DNA from: Niveispirillum lacus
GTDB taxonomy: Bacteria; Pseudomonadota; Alphaproteobacteria; Azospirillales; Azospirillaceae
Direction: 5' to 3'
Length of the DNA stretch: 64,000 nucleotides
NCBI RefSeq assembly: GCF_002251795.1
Contig: NZ_NOXU01000023.1
Coordinates: 62,001-126,000 of the forward strand
Numbering within the stretch: position 1 is the first letter of the stretch; every line of letters begins with the position of its first letter. The notes beneath the pieces were generated by a model, which ran no database searches, was not told the DNA's origin, and was given only the letters and a program-made list of their open reading frames with translations. Position numbers and translations under genes: made by a program. This document shows positions 18,401-27,962 of the stretch, in pieces.

Positions 18401-18903
18401 CACCGGGGCAGGTGCGGCTGGGGGTGGTTCCACGCATTGCCAATGCCGGGGTGACCGGTGCCTATCGCCCCCGGATCAGTCCGGGCGCACGCACCTCCCT
18501 GGCGGCGCAGCTTCAGGCCTGCGCCGCCGATACGACGACGGTCAGTGTCCATAATCTGCAAACCAGTGAGGTCGCTTTATCAGCCAGTCTGGTGGTGTCA
18601 CATGACGCGCTGGCGGCGTGGCCGTCCTTGCGGCAGAGCTGGAACCTCGCCCTGCGCCTTTACCTTTCGCCCTGGATCAACAGCGATCAGCCCCGATACG
18701 ATTTGCGGCTGGGCTTGGGAAAGGCCGATATCCTGCGCCGGATTGCGGCGTTCCCCGGCGTTTTTGCGATTGAAGATCTGGGCATCACCCTGACGGCCCC
18801 GGACGGGACGCGGGTCGATTTCCAGGGTGACCACCTGGTTGCACCGCCTGGCCAGATCTGGGTTTCCGCCAATGAACACCACCTGACCGTGGCTGCGGGG
18901 TGA
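15412..18903 (+). CDS. Large baseplate protein (Afp11/gp6-J type)
   Basis: An 1163-residue baseplate protein. The N-terminal half includes RHLDFYYRNVLHVEPRAAQP (about 262-281) and a beta-sandwich segment VVLAVPSPDQPIQIIPAGTG typical of Afp11-like wedge proteins. A C-terminal region with an FHTELLPS stretch and DLRLGLGKADILRRIAAFPG resembles the J-protein end. The start is GTG 15412 or ATG 15415. It overlaps the following gene by four bases. By family knowledge it forms baseplate wedges with the next product. Family assignment rests on order and partial motifs. Confidence 0.8.
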   Translation: MMTTSPLLPDLAALDPASAPLDSRTARDRLAFVARFSRLIRFYTINNVEQGTWQPFMLKDAAILLATIAATDYRELNAQYQALTAPPHGAAPPRPAQIKAVLRLLRHMVSTLAHWLTWLEQQPEDFQLRCFLAREVKNTVAPGLARVRTLHQALALHNWIEPPDSAWYAALGPAWQVLGQDDPTQCLTDGHSDRALEQSMAALRHIYLEILDVLIQTVDAAAHQYADVATQKTPHPDTALLRVFVDLMAHQQRALNDIGPRHLDFYYRNVLHVEPRAAQPDEVVVLAVPSPDQPIQIIPAGTGFAAGKDADGKPLFFTNPETTIINQGRLAAGFSLKSDQGQAGFKPGIHATRLADLSAIQHDASGHPIDQYLFASPDPRPQGLGFSIASPLLLMESGVRSIVLTLEMNGTDTTPPATWDSGWRSWMTTGKGWFEAGAYAFPPHFSPSTAGSPGQLVLEWMLPAEAPALQVPAKAVDGQDSLWPQLKVALPPLASAHPWPRISAINLEIKVRDVSNLTLWSSQAPLSTAAPYPLGPVPQTGSRFLLGSREIFAKPVDRLSLTLDWTAMPADLGSWYQEYNAWQAALRPELPPIRNDTIRGSWHWREPDGWKAATATPPPGSQPGTLFQGNGRSVFTFQLPDQRPLPWLATQPALADPSTALGGYLAFTLDQPQQAFGHQIYPQVLIWASQQQAQALIQSAQGKTGGPSPPGTPNPPFTPGVKAATAEYSARCRLVPGADAGAIDLPCPMEWRHYGPWHTWLAWRSGGPVPRHAPLAPGLVETGLTLVPRIAGEGCLLLAVADLPVPCTLRLFAAVTDDGDETGFAAWRYGPAGWMPADVWHDGTAGLSASGILELSLPDPLGALPLLPALAHCAWLALTPKTGWRSLSVALLAPQAVRLVRRDVAADAAVLPPIAPGTISKAPNPTLASVRQPLASHGGRGAEITTGYTGANNFHRRVALRLTHKARALTARDYVLLAHEFMPDLFHTELLPSDGPSPGQVRLGVVPRIANAGVTGAYRPRISPGARTSLAAQLQACAADTTTVSVHNLQTSEVALSASLVVSHDALAAWPSLRQSWNLALRLYLSPWINSDQPRYDLRLGLGKADILRRIAAFPGVFAIEDLGITLTAPDGTRVDFQGDHLVAPPGQIWVSANEHHLTVAAG

Positions 18904-21527
18904 TCATGGGCGACTTCTTCATCCGCAACGAACCGCCGGCCCCGGCTGAAAATCCCTACTGGCTGAAGTCCCAGGGTATTGACGCATTGCAGCAACGGGT
19001 GGGTGATCATTGGAGCCTGTATAACGATGTCGATCCCGGCGTCACCCTGCTGGAACATCTTTGCTGGGCCCTGTCGGAAGTGGCCTATTGCGCCGGGTTC
19101 CCGATAGAGGATCTGCTGGCCGGCAGGAATGCGCCTCTAGCTGTTCCCGACCAGTTTCCAGATCAGACCGATATCCTGTCCAATCAACCGGTCAGTGCCG
19201 ACGATTATGGCAAAGCGCTGTTTGACCGGTTGCCCGGACTGCGGGCGCTGCAGATCTTATCGGAACGCGATGGGCAAGGTCATCCAACCGGACGGCAGAT
19301 TTGCTATCTGGCACCACAACCCCACCTGGATGACGCCGCCATCGCGCAATTGGCCCGATCCGCGTGGCACTATCTGCGCTGCTGGCGACTGCCGGGCCAT
19401 GATGTTCTGCCGCCCCGGTGGTTAAGTCCCCGGCCCTTGCGTTTGAGCGCCACCATCCTGCTGCTGGATGCCCGGGATGCCGGGGAGATCGCGGATTCCT
19501 GTGCATTGGCGCTTGATCGTCTGGCCGCACCCCTTCCGCAGCGTGGCGGTTACCATACCTGGCGCGCCCAGGGCATGGATGGTGCCGCGATCATCAATGG
19601 TCCGCGACTGGAACAGGGCTGGATACCCGGTGTTTTGCCCCCGCTGCCGGCGATGGTGCGGATCAGTGCCCTGGCCCGGCTGCTGGCCGATGTGCCGGGT
19701 GTGCAGGCTGTCCTGTCCTTGAAACTGCTGGCAGACGGCAAGGAAGAAAAACAGGTGGCCTTGGCCGAACACGAGATCGTGAGCTGGACCCTGGACCTGG
19801 AATTCCAGGCAGATAACCGCCACTGCCTGCGGTATCAGGGCCCTTCCCGATCACCCGGCGTTTTGGCGATGAAATCGGCCCATGCCGCCAAGGGCATTGC
19901 GGCCGGGATTGACCTCTCAGCCCCGCCTCCCGCTGGACAGTTCCGCAATCTTGCCGACTATCACCCGGTACAACTGACCCTGCCCCCCAATTGGGGACTG
20001 ACTGGACGGGAGGTTGATCGCAACAGCCTGCAGGTGGCGCATGCGCGCCAACTTCAGGGCTATCTGATGCCCTTTGAACAATTGCTGGCCAATCAGTTCG
20101 CACAATTGGCCAATCTGGGCTTTCTGTTCTCCCCGCGCCGACCACCGCCACCGGAGCGCGGGGACCGTCCCGATGACGTTGCGTGGCAACCGCTGGCCCA
20201 GACCAGTTTCAGTCAACCGCTCTATCAGATCCCGGATATTCAGGATCTTCTGGCCGGGCAGACCATTTTCGATGATTGGCTGGGTGAGCCGCGCCGGGAG
20301 GATAGCTGGCAACAGGTTCAGCTTTATTCCCACAACGCCTATCGGCATGCGCTGGCCACACAGACAGAGGGCGAACATGAAGCGGTGGTCAGCCGCCTGG
20401 CCATGCTGCGCCATCTGCTGGCCCGCCATGGTGAGGATACGGACATCTACGACACCATGATCCTGACCTATCAATGGTATGGGGGGCGCGAACGGACCTT
20501 GATGATCGTGTATGCGCTCTGGCTGCAAAATCTCAGCTTTCTGGCGCATGCGCGCTGCTGTGCCGCCCGGTATCCGGCACCGGCCCTGCTCTTGCCGGGT
20601 GATCCCGCGATCCCGGAGACCGATGCCCGTTTCCAGGCCCGGTTGCTGCCCCAGGCCGGGCGGTCGGCACAGGTGCCCGACGCGCCATGGTGGCAGCGGT
20701 TGAAGGCTTGGCCCGATTTCAACGGCCGTCCGGATCTGGAACGGATTGAAACACTGGCGGCGCTGGATGAAGGGTCCTTGGCCGGGATCAGCAGTTTTGA
20801 GCTGCGGCTTGGGCTGTTCTTGGATCTGCCAACCTATCTGGGAACCATGGCTGCTGCCCTGTCACGGGCGCTTTATGCGCCCGGCGCCCGGCAATGGCTG
20901 GGCACAGGCAGCCACCCCGGCGCCCGGTTTGAGGTGCCGGACTGCGAATTGTTCCTGCTGGGTACGGATGGTGGCGTCTGGTTGTGTGAGGGACGGGATC
21001 GGACCGTCCCTGCGCCGGGTGAGGCTTTGCTGGAAATTCGGTGGAACGCGCCGGGCGACCGGGTCGGCTGGCCCGACACCTGGCACATGCCCGGCAGCGG
21101 CGCTTTTGCCGCCCCTGTGGGCACACCGGAAGATGAGCGGTTCCTGACCTGCCACGCCCATATTCTGCAACTTCTGTGGTTGGCGACGCAGCGGCGCGGT
21201 GTGCTGCTGGTGGAACCGGTGCTGCTGGTGCCTGATGGGCAGATGCCCGATATGGCGACAAGGCTGCGCACCGGCCTGTTCTGGCCGGCATGGGTTCCGC
21301 ATCTGGCCCGCCATCTGCCCAATGCCATGGAGACCATGCGCCAACGCCATTGGCCAGCCCATGTGGGCCTTGATGCGGTCGGCCTGCCCTTTGCCCGGAT
21401 GGCGGCCCTGATCCCGGCTTTTGTCGCGTGGCAGAACCTCTATGGCCAGCCCGAACCGGACCCGGCAGCCCTGGCCGCCCACGCCCAGGATCTCGCATCA
21501 AAGCTGGCGCAGGCGAGGTCCCCATGA
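18900..21527 (+). CDS. Baseplate-associated protein (Afp12-type)
   Basis: An 875-residue protein starting MIMGDFFIRNEPPAPAENP. The N-terminal segment DVDPGVTLLEHLCWALSEVA (about 42-61) is the helical start of Afp12/gp6-like wedge partners. Later parts include YLMPFEQLLANQFAQLANL (about 382-400), also typical of this eCIS family. It overlaps both neighbours by four bases, so stoichiometric coupled expression with the other wedge protein is likely. Several Trp-rich and Pro-rich surface stretches lack known domains. Confidence 0.75.
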   Translation: MIMGDFFIRNEPPAPAENPYWLKSQGIDALQQRVGDHWSLYNDVDPGVTLLEHLCWALSEVAYCAGFPIEDLLAGRNAPLAVPDQFPDQTDILSNQPVSADDYGKALFDRLPGLRALQILSERDGQGHPTGRQICYLAPQPHLDDAAIAQLARSAWHYLRCWRLPGHDVLPPRWLSPRPLRLSATILLLDARDAGEIADSCALALDRLAAPLPQRGGYHTWRAQGMDGAAIINGPRLEQGWIPGVLPPLPAMVRISALARLLADVPGVQAVLSLKLLADGKEEKQVALAEHEIVSWTLDLEFQADNRHCLRYQGPSRSPGVLAMKSAHAAKGIAAGIDLSAPPPAGQFRNLADYHPVQLTLPPNWGLTGREVDRNSLQVAHARQLQGYLMPFEQLLANQFAQLANLGFLFSPRRPPPPERGDRPDDVAWQPLAQTSFSQPLYQIPDIQDLLAGQTIFDDWLGEPRREDSWQQVQLYSHNAYRHALATQTEGEHEAVVSRLAMLRHLLARHGEDTDIYDTMILTYQWYGGRERTLMIVYALWLQNLSFLAHARCCAARYPAPALLLPGDPAIPETDARFQARLLPQAGRSAQVPDAPWWQRLKAWPDFNGRPDLERIETLAALDEGSLAGISSFELRLGLFLDLPTYLGTMAAALSRALYAPGARQWLGTGSHPGARFEVPDCELFLLGTDGGVWLCEGRDRTVPAPGEALLEIRWNAPGDRVGWPDTWHMPGSGAFAAPVGTPEDERFLTCHAHILQLLWLATQRRGVLLVEPVLLVPDGQMPDMATRLRTGLFWPAWVPHLARHLPNAMETMRQRHWPAHVGLDAVGLPFARMAALIPAFVAWQNLYGQPEPDPAALAAHAQDLASKLAQARSP

Positions 21528-24500
21528 TCACCGCCCCGCCCTCGCCACACCATCTGGTGGCCCGCCTTGTCTGGGACAGTGCCTATGACCACCCGTCCAG
21601 CGTCCGCGAACAGCAGGACTGGCTTTCCGATTTCTCGCACAGACTGCTGCCGGACCTGCTGGCGCGGGTTTTTGACCGTTGCTGTCCAACGGGTCAGACA
21701 TGGCGTTGTGAACATTTGGAAGTGGATCTTGGGCCGATCCTGCTGTCGCGCGCCAGCCATGACCTGCCCCACCGGCTGGCCACGGAACTGACCAGCGCAC
21801 TATGGCGTCGTTTCGGCAGTGTGACCGACGCGGCGCCCTTTTCCCCTGGTGACACGCCGCAGTCGCCGGGTGCAACAGGAGACCGGGCGCGCACCGCCCA
21901 TGATGATATCGACCTGACAGACCAGGACATCCTGGCCTTGCTGGAACATCTGCTGCTGCACGGGGCCCTGCCCTGGTGGCAGAAGAACCGGATTGCGTTC
22001 CTGTCATTATGGACATTGGCGCTGGAGCGCGACAGGCCGGCCCTGCAGGGGCTGTTGCGACGGATTGCGGTACAGGAAAAGGTGCGTTTGCGCCTGATAT
22101 GGCTGCTGGGGCTGGACCGGTTGCCGCACCTGATCATGCTGGCCGATCCCACCCATGCCGATGCGCTGGTCCATTGGGTCAATGATCTGGTTGCGCGCCA
22201 TCTCGAAGATAGGTTGGTTCAGGATGACACAACCGGTTTCGAGCGGGCGGCATGGTTGGCCCTTCTCACCTGTCTGTTCACCGATCGCGGCAGTCTTTTC
22301 AACCTGACCGATTTCGCCCGCGCACATTTACGTCACCTGGCCCGTCACTACGGCATTGCTTATGAGACGTTGCTGGATCGTCTGGCCCGCATCAGTGAAC
22401 GAGCCGCACCGACCCTTCCGCCCCGTTTCCTGAAACTGATCCGGTCCATTCTCGCGATTGATCTGCCGGTCTTTGCCGCTGGCGCCACCGCGTCCCCAAC
22501 AGAGGGTCCTGTCGAGCGCGACTGGCACGATTGGTCACAGATGCTGTCGCGCGGCCAGGCAGAGCGGCACATCAACGCCCATGGAAGCCATGCCGGTGGC
22601 CGCGTTCGGTTCCAAACCTTGTTCCGTATTCTGGCCGCCCGTGATGGTCGCCGGATGGTGCGGACAATGCTGGCGGCGGGGGCGCCGGCCGGTCCAGTTC
22701 TGGCCCGGTTCCTGGATGACCCGTCCCTGCGGCGGACGGTCACGCTTCTGCAACCCAACGAGGCGGAATTCATCCTCGCCCATGTGGCCCACAGCCAGCA
22801 TCTGGCCCAGCAGCGACATTGGCCGCGCCGCGCCGTTTGGGCGGTTGTGCTGACCTTCCTGCTGTCTGAACACACTTCCCGGTTTGAACGGCGGCTGCTG
22901 GTGGAGCGAACGCTGCGGGAAGGCTGCCAACGCCACGGAACAGACCTCGCCACCGCGCTGGATCTGCTGATCGCCTATGCGCAGGTCGCCGGTTCCGACC
23001 CCCGCCATTATGTGCTGCTTCAGATCCTGCTGGACTTGCAGGCTGGGTTGGGGCCGTTGGCGGCAGGACCGACCACCCGGTACCGCAACAGGACCACTCA
23101 CCGGCGGGCGCCGGATCTGGCCCCACCGCACGGGCCGGCGGCAGATGATCTTGACAGCGAGGCCGCCCTTACGGCGGCACAGACGATGCTGTCCACCGGG
23201 GCTCTGCCGGTTTGCCTGGTCTGGAAGGCCCTGCGCTGGCGCCTGCGTATGGGACGGACCACAACCGACCTGCCGGCGATCTTGCGCCACATGCCGCTGG
23301 CGGGCCTGTGGGCGCTCTTGCCATCGGCGGACCTGCGCCGCTGGTTGCGGGCACAGCCCGACCGGGCGCATCTGCTGCCACAATTATCGAATGTTCCGGC
23401 GGCGCGGCGCTGGTTGTCGCGGCTGGTCCCCCCTGCCTTGCGACCGGTGGAGACGCTGGTAGACCAGGCTGCCCGCTGGTTCGGCAGCGCCGGTCAGCCC
23501 CCCGCCCCCCGCCCCCTGCTGGAGCCGGTGCTTTGGCAACTGGCACTGGACCCGAGAGGGGCAGCCATCGCCCCTCCCCGCTTTCTGGCCCACTGCCTGC
23601 TATTATGGTGCCAGCGTCTGGGCCGCAGTGTGGCCGCAACGGCCATGCGCGGGCTTGCCGCCCCTCCTTCTCCCCTCTGGCAACAGGCCTTTGGTATCTT
23701 GCTGGACTGGACGGAAGGGCACGCCATAGCCTTGCCCGCGCCGACGGCTTCCGGCAAAGGACGGCATGAACCACCCGATGCCTGGGGTCAGTGGCTGGCG
23801 ACGCCGCAGGGGCAGGCGCAGCTAGTGCGCCTGCTGTGCCGGCAGGCAGCGCCGGCCCTGCATCGCCGCCATGGCATATCATCCCTGCCGGCGGTCGGGG
23901 CACCCGAACAGCGGCTGGCGATGGCCCTTTATCAATGGGCCTGGACCCGGCCGGATGGTTTCCGGCGGTTGTTGAGCAAGCCATGGCGCCGGCAGGCCCT
24001 GCGGCCCCGGCTGGAAGCGCGGCTGCGGGCTGCCCTGTCCCTGTCACATCTGTTGGATCTGACAGGGCGGGAACCAAGCGCATCGCCATCCGCGCGCCGG
24101 ATCACAAGGCTGGTCAGTGAATGGCAGGCATGGCAACGCCGTCTGAACCTGCCCCATGCCGACCGGCGGGAGACCTGGCTGTGGCGCATCGTCTGGCAGG
24201 CTTGGTTGGACCAGGACTGGCGCGCGTTGGAGCCGGCCCGAATGTTGGCCGCGTTCCGGCAGTTTTTCCTGCCCCAGGTCGGTTTGAACGCGGCGCAACT
24301 GGATATACGGCTTCTGGCCGCGCAACCCCCCGCCGCCATCCGGTCCGCCTTTCCACCACACAAACTGGAAAAACCAACCATGGCATCGTCACCGGACGCG
24401 ACCAATACCCTGATCGACAATCAGCGTCTCAAGATTGCCAATGCCGGGCTGGTGCTGCTGCAATCCTATCTGCCCATCCTGTTCGACCGGCTGGGATTGG

Positions 24501-24925
24501 TGCGTGACCAGCACTTTGTTTCGGTCGATGCCCAACAGCGGGCAGTTCTGGCGCTGCAGGTGCTGGCCACCGGTTTCGCCGAGGCCGAGGAACCCTTTCT
24601 GGTTCTGAACAAGGTGCTGTGTGGGCTGCAGCCGGCCGACCCGGTGCCCGTGCGAGCCGATTTCACCGCCACCGACAGGGCGATGATGGACAGTCTGTTA
24701 CAGGCTGTCATCGGCCATTGGCCGAGATGCGGTGCCAGCAGCCTTGATGGCTTCCGCGGCAACTGGCTGGTGCGCGACGGTGTCCTGTCCGACAGCACCG
24801 ACCATTGGAACCTGACGGTACAGCGGCGGGCCTATGACCTGCTGCTCATTCAAAGCCCGTTTTCTTATGCCGTGATCAAGCTGCCATGGATGGCCAAGGC
24901 CCTCTACGTGACCTGGCCAACGTGA
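21524..24925 (+). CDS. Contractile injection system tape-measure protein
   Basis: From ATG 21524 (four-base overlap with the preceding stop) the product has 1133 residues. The N-terminal HHLVARLVWDSAY and CEHLEVDLGPILLSR segments and the C-terminal domain (about 962-1133: IANAGLVLLQSYLPILFDRL, EEPFLVLNKVLCGLQPADPV, SYAVIKLPWMAKALYVTW) are the CIS_TMP (contractile injection system tape-measure) signature. The centre is long, helical and Arg/Leu-rich. By family knowledge the length sets the tube length. A further in-frame upstream region (21428-21523) lies inside the previous gene and is not part of the protein. Confidence 0.88.
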   Translation: MITAPPSPHHLVARLVWDSAYDHPSSVREQQDWLSDFSHRLLPDLLARVFDRCCPTGQTWRCEHLEVDLGPILLSRASHDLPHRLATELTSALWRRFGSVTDAAPFSPGDTPQSPGATGDRARTAHDDIDLTDQDILALLEHLLLHGALPWWQKNRIAFLSLWTLALERDRPALQGLLRRIAVQEKVRLRLIWLLGLDRLPHLIMLADPTHADALVHWVNDLVARHLEDRLVQDDTTGFERAAWLALLTCLFTDRGSLFNLTDFARAHLRHLARHYGIAYETLLDRLARISERAAPTLPPRFLKLIRSILAIDLPVFAAGATASPTEGPVERDWHDWSQMLSRGQAERHINAHGSHAGGRVRFQTLFRILAARDGRRMVRTMLAAGAPAGPVLARFLDDPSLRRTVTLLQPNEAEFILAHVAHSQHLAQQRHWPRRAVWAVVLTFLLSEHTSRFERRLLVERTLREGCQRHGTDLATALDLLIAYAQVAGSDPRHYVLLQILLDLQAGLGPLAAGPTTRYRNRTTHRRAPDLAPPHGPAADDLDSEAALTAAQTMLSTGALPVCLVWKALRWRLRMGRTTTDLPAILRHMPLAGLWALLPSADLRRWLRAQPDRAHLLPQLSNVPAARRWLSRLVPPALRPVETLVDQAARWFGSAGQPPAPRPLLEPVLWQLALDPRGAAIAPPRFLAHCLLLWCQRLGRSVAATAMRGLAAPPSPLWQQAFGILLDWTEGHAIALPAPTASGKGRHEPPDAWGQWLATPQGQAQLVRLLCRQAAPALHRRHGISSLPAVGAPEQRLAMALYQWAWTRPDGFRRLLSKPWRRQALRPRLEARLRAALSLSHLLDLTGREPSASPSARRITRLVSEWQAWQRRLNLPHADRRETWLWRIVWQAWLDQDWRALEPARMLAAFRQFFLPQVGLNAAQLDIRLLAAQPPAAIRSAFPPHKLEKPTMASSPDATNTLIDNQRLKIANAGLVLLQSYLPILFDRLGLVRDQHFVSVDAQQRAVLALQVLATGFAEAEEPFLVLNKVLCGLQPADPVPVRADFTATDRAMMDSLLQAVIGHWPRCGASSLDGFRGNWLVRDGVLSDSTDHWNLTVQRRAYDLLLIQSPFSYAVIKLPWMAKALYVTWPT

Positions 24926-24970
24926 AATCTGTCCTGTTTCAGCCATTCTACGCCGACAAGGGGAAGCACG

Positions 24971-26899
24971 ATGAACAGTTATGATGACAATCTGCGTGAG
25001 AGCCTGACCCGAAGCCTCGGCGCGTTGGCCGACCAGCAAGCCGCCTTGCTGCATGGGCGATCCCAAGCCGAAGCGGACCTTTACCATGCCAAGGGGGCGG
25101 TGCTGGCCGCCCGTGACCGGTTGGAAGCCGATCAACGTCACCGCGACGAACGCCGCACCGTTCATCACGGTGCCAGGCGCGCCCACGACCAGGCAACCGC
25201 CCTTTACAATACGCTGGTTCTGGCCAAGAGCGGCAGCGACAGTGCCATCACCAACACGGCGACGGCGGCAAAGAACCTGCAATCCAGCGCCGATGCCATC
25301 ATGCAACTGGCATCGACCATCGGCGCCGCCTTGAACGTGGCCAGCGCCGCCCTTTACGATACCGAGCTTTATCACCAGATCGCCCGCGTCAACACCAACC
25401 TTAACCGTGTTGCCAACCAGGCCCGGTTTCTGGCGTTGAAAGGAACCGAAGTGTCAAGCAAATGCGCCGAAAGCATTGTCGGCGCGCTGACAGATCAGGG
25501 TGCGGGTGTGCAGGCCCGGCTTGGCGATCTGCTGACCCAGGTCCAGGCGAGCCTGGATACAAAGGTGGCCGCCGTCAATAATGACGAAACGGCCCTCAAC
25601 ACCGCCCTGGCGGATGAATTCTCGGCCCACAATGTGCTGCGCGAGACGGTGGCGCGGCACGAAACAATGTCGACCATGCTGACCAATGCCCGCCGATACG
25701 CCAACATGGATCTGCGGGTTGATGTTCTGACGGCAAAACAGATCAAGGTCTATTTTACGCCATTCAAGGCACCAGTGGCCACCGGCGACCGGCCGATGCC
25801 GCCATCGCCAAAGCCCAAGATCTTCCTGGCCATTGTTCCACAGAACCTTGCCGCCCCGTTCAGCACCGATCGCGCCGCGCAGTTGTTCAGCAAGTGGGAC
25901 GGGGTTCCGGGCAATTTTACCCCGGTCGATCCGGGGGAAACGGTTTTGTCGCTGAAACGGGATGTCTATGGAAACACCATCACCAGTGACACGGCCTACA
26001 CGGCCTTTCTCTATATCGAACCCAGTGTTGAATATAAGCGCTATCTGGGCAATTTCGGCGACTATCTCTCCCTTTCCAGTGCGCCGTTCACCCCATTGAC
26101 CCCCCTGCCGGGACCCGTCTTTGCGGGGGTTGGACAGGGCCAGCAGCAGTTGCTTTTGGCTGTTGCCGATGACGGACAGGCCGGCGGATCGTCGGGCCCG
26201 CTGCTTTCAGCGTTGGAGGAGGGAGCCGCGGAACTGGATGAGCTGGCGGCGTGGCTCCAGGCCAATGGCGCGATCCTGCCCCCGGACCTGGCCCTGGCGC
26301 TTGATGCTGTGGTGCCGCCGTTTGTTGCCCTGCTCAAGGCCGATATCGCGGCGTTACGGGCTGGCAGGTCCGGTGGCGGCAATGCCAGTGTCAGCGTGCT
26401 GCTGACCTTGCTGGACACGACGCCGGAACCGACAAACACCCTGGCAGAATTGGGCAGCCTGCGACGGTTGCTGCCGGAACTGGGCCGTCTGATGGCCAAG
26501 GCCGCCCAGCAGGAGAGCCAGATCGGTTCGAAATTGGACCTGCGCTGCATTCTGATTGATGAAGCGATCGACAATGCCCTTGCCGATCCGGCCCGCAAGG
26601 ACCTCCTGCCGCCCTATTTTACGGTGGACACCGCGCGCGGTGTCGCGCCGGCCAATTATGTGCAGGCACAGCCGCTTGCCGATCCGCCAGCGGGGGCAAC
26701 GCCGCCCGCAAGCCTCCAGCAGGACAGCATCCTGTGGTACGCCGTCGATATCACCCCGGAAAACAAGGACTGTTTCGGCAATCCGCTTCTGCCGGGTCAT
26801 CGGTATGCGCCGGTCATTCTGGCCACGCTGCGCGGGTCTGATGCGTCAGGTTGGCAAGACACCCTGACCCGGCTTCACCATGTCTGGCATTGCACCTGA
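24971..26899 (+). CDS. Coiled-coil protein of unknown function in the eCIS operon
   Basis: A 642-residue protein with no recognised family. Residues 1-250 are long amphipathic helices (for example QQAALLHGRSQAEADLYHAK) with a less polar stretch near 105-135 (SSADAIMQLASTIGAALNVA). Residues about 250-390 look beta-rich and proline-rich. The remainder is helical, then ends with an SILWYAVDITPENKDCFGN segment and a Cys-Thr tail. It follows the tape measure, where Afp-type loci often carry fibre or accessory genes, but no fibre repeats are seen. Roles as fibre substitute, chaperone, or helical pore-forming cargo are all unproven. Confidence 0.65.
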   Translation: MNSYDDNLRESLTRSLGALADQQAALLHGRSQAEADLYHAKGAVLAARDRLEADQRHRDERRTVHHGARRAHDQATALYNTLVLAKSGSDSAITNTATAAKNLQSSADAIMQLASTIGAALNVASAALYDTELYHQIARVNTNLNRVANQARFLALKGTEVSSKCAESIVGALTDQGAGVQARLGDLLTQVQASLDTKVAAVNNDETALNTALADEFSAHNVLRETVARHETMSTMLTNARRYANMDLRVDVLTAKQIKVYFTPFKAPVATGDRPMPPSPKPKIFLAIVPQNLAAPFSTDRAAQLFSKWDGVPGNFTPVDPGETVLSLKRDVYGNTITSDTAYTAFLYIEPSVEYKRYLGNFGDYLSLSSAPFTPLTPLPGPVFAGVGQGQQQLLLAVADDGQAGGSSGPLLSALEEGAAELDELAAWLQANGAILPPDLALALDAVVPPFVALLKADIAALRAGRSGGGNASVSVLLTLLDTTPEPTNTLAELGSLRRLLPELGRLMAKAAQQESQIGSKLDLRCILIDEAIDNALADPARKDLLPPYFTVDTARGVAPANYVQAQPLADPPAGATPPASLQQDSILWYAVDITPENKDCFGNPLLPGHRYAPVILATLRGSDASGWQDTLTRLHHVWHCT

Positions 26900-26971
26900 A
26901 ACATCCAGGCCGTGCCGCGGGTTCGGCGACGACGCCCGCCGAAACCAATCCCATGCTCACAGGAGACCGCC

Positions 26972-27763
26972 ATGACCCCCTTCATGATCCCCGACATCGC
27001 CCAGTTAAAACAGGCCGAGATTAACGCCCTCACCGACGCTGTCGCCCGCTTGCAGCGCGAAGTGGTGACCCGGCAGACCGTCATCGACAATCTGTCAGCC
27101 CGGGCCCAGCATTTCCAGGACCGGTTGACCGAGGCCGATACTGCCCGTGCCACCGCCCTGGCAACCTTGAACCAGGCCCAGTCGGCGCAATCCGCCGCCA
27201 ACGGGCTTGCCGGCGCCTGCCTGGAATCCCACCACCAGGTGACGGCGGTGGATGAAAGCCTGACCAATGTGGCCGACGCCGAGGCGGACCTGCTGCGTCA
27301 ACTGACCTTTGTCATCAATCTGCTGGAGAAGGCGGGCCAACTGGCCAACAAACAGAAGGCGTCGAACCCGCTGATCCCGGATACGCTGATCGACCAGTTA
27401 AGCCGGGCTGCCGGCGACTGTGCCAATGTGGTGGCGCTTGCCCTTGTTGCCCAGGATAGCTGCCTGACCGCAAGCGCTGGCCTGTCCGTCACACGCGGCA
27501 CGCTGGATCTGGCCCGGTCACAGGCCGATCACCTGCGTCATGACCTGCAACCCGGCAAACATCATGAGGCCGGTGTTCTGGGCCATCTCGAACGGCTGTA
27601 TCAACGCAGCGCCGATCATTACAACGCCGCCCTTGCGGTCAGCACCAATGCCACGGCCCAGCTTGACCACGCCAATGCGGCCCTGGCCACCGCGAAGGCA
27701 AGGCTCGCGTCATTACAGGCCGGTCTGGCGGCGGTGATGGCGGTGGATGCAAAGGCGGCGTGA
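26972..27763 (+). CDS. Second coiled-coil protein of unknown function in the eCIS operon
   Basis: A 263-residue protein from ATG 26972, chosen for the AGGAGACC ribosome-binding site; an upstream in-frame GTG (26912) is less likely. Nearly all of it is predicted helical: VARLQREVVTRQTVIDNLSA near 23-42, a more hydrophobic LTFVINLLEKAGQL near 110, and a repetitive Ala-rich C-terminal helix (HANAALATAKARLASLQAGL). The overall plan resembles the N-terminal half of the 642-residue neighbour, so the two may be distant paralogues or a two-component pair. No signal peptide is visible. Confidence 0.62.
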   Translation: MTPFMIPDIAQLKQAEINALTDAVARLQREVVTRQTVIDNLSARAQHFQDRLTEADTARATALATLNQAQSAQSAANGLAGACLESHHQVTAVDESLTNVADAEADLLRQLTFVINLLEKAGQLANKQKASNPLIPDTLIDQLSRAAGDCANVVALALVAQDSCLTASAGLSVTRGTLDLARSQADHLRHDLQPGKHHEAGVLGHLERLYQRSADHYNAALAVSTNATAQLDHANAALATAKARLASLQAGLAAVMAVDAKAA

Positions 27764-27962
27764 CGGCCCTGTGATGAATAACCGCGTTTCTGGCTGTGCT
27801 GATGACCTTGATCCCATATCACCGCCCGCCTGTAAAAATGCCGGTGCCACAGGCAATGGGTAATCGACCTTGAGAAAAGAATAATAAAATCAGGCAGAAG
27901 AGAAAAAAGCATCCCTATATACGACAACATCAGCACAGCAGCGGTAATTGATGGAGATAGAG

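Noticed and set aside
21428-21523. N-terminal extension of the tape-measure protein
   Set aside because: It lies inside the preceding baseplate gene; ATG 21524 with an ATGA overlap is the natural start.
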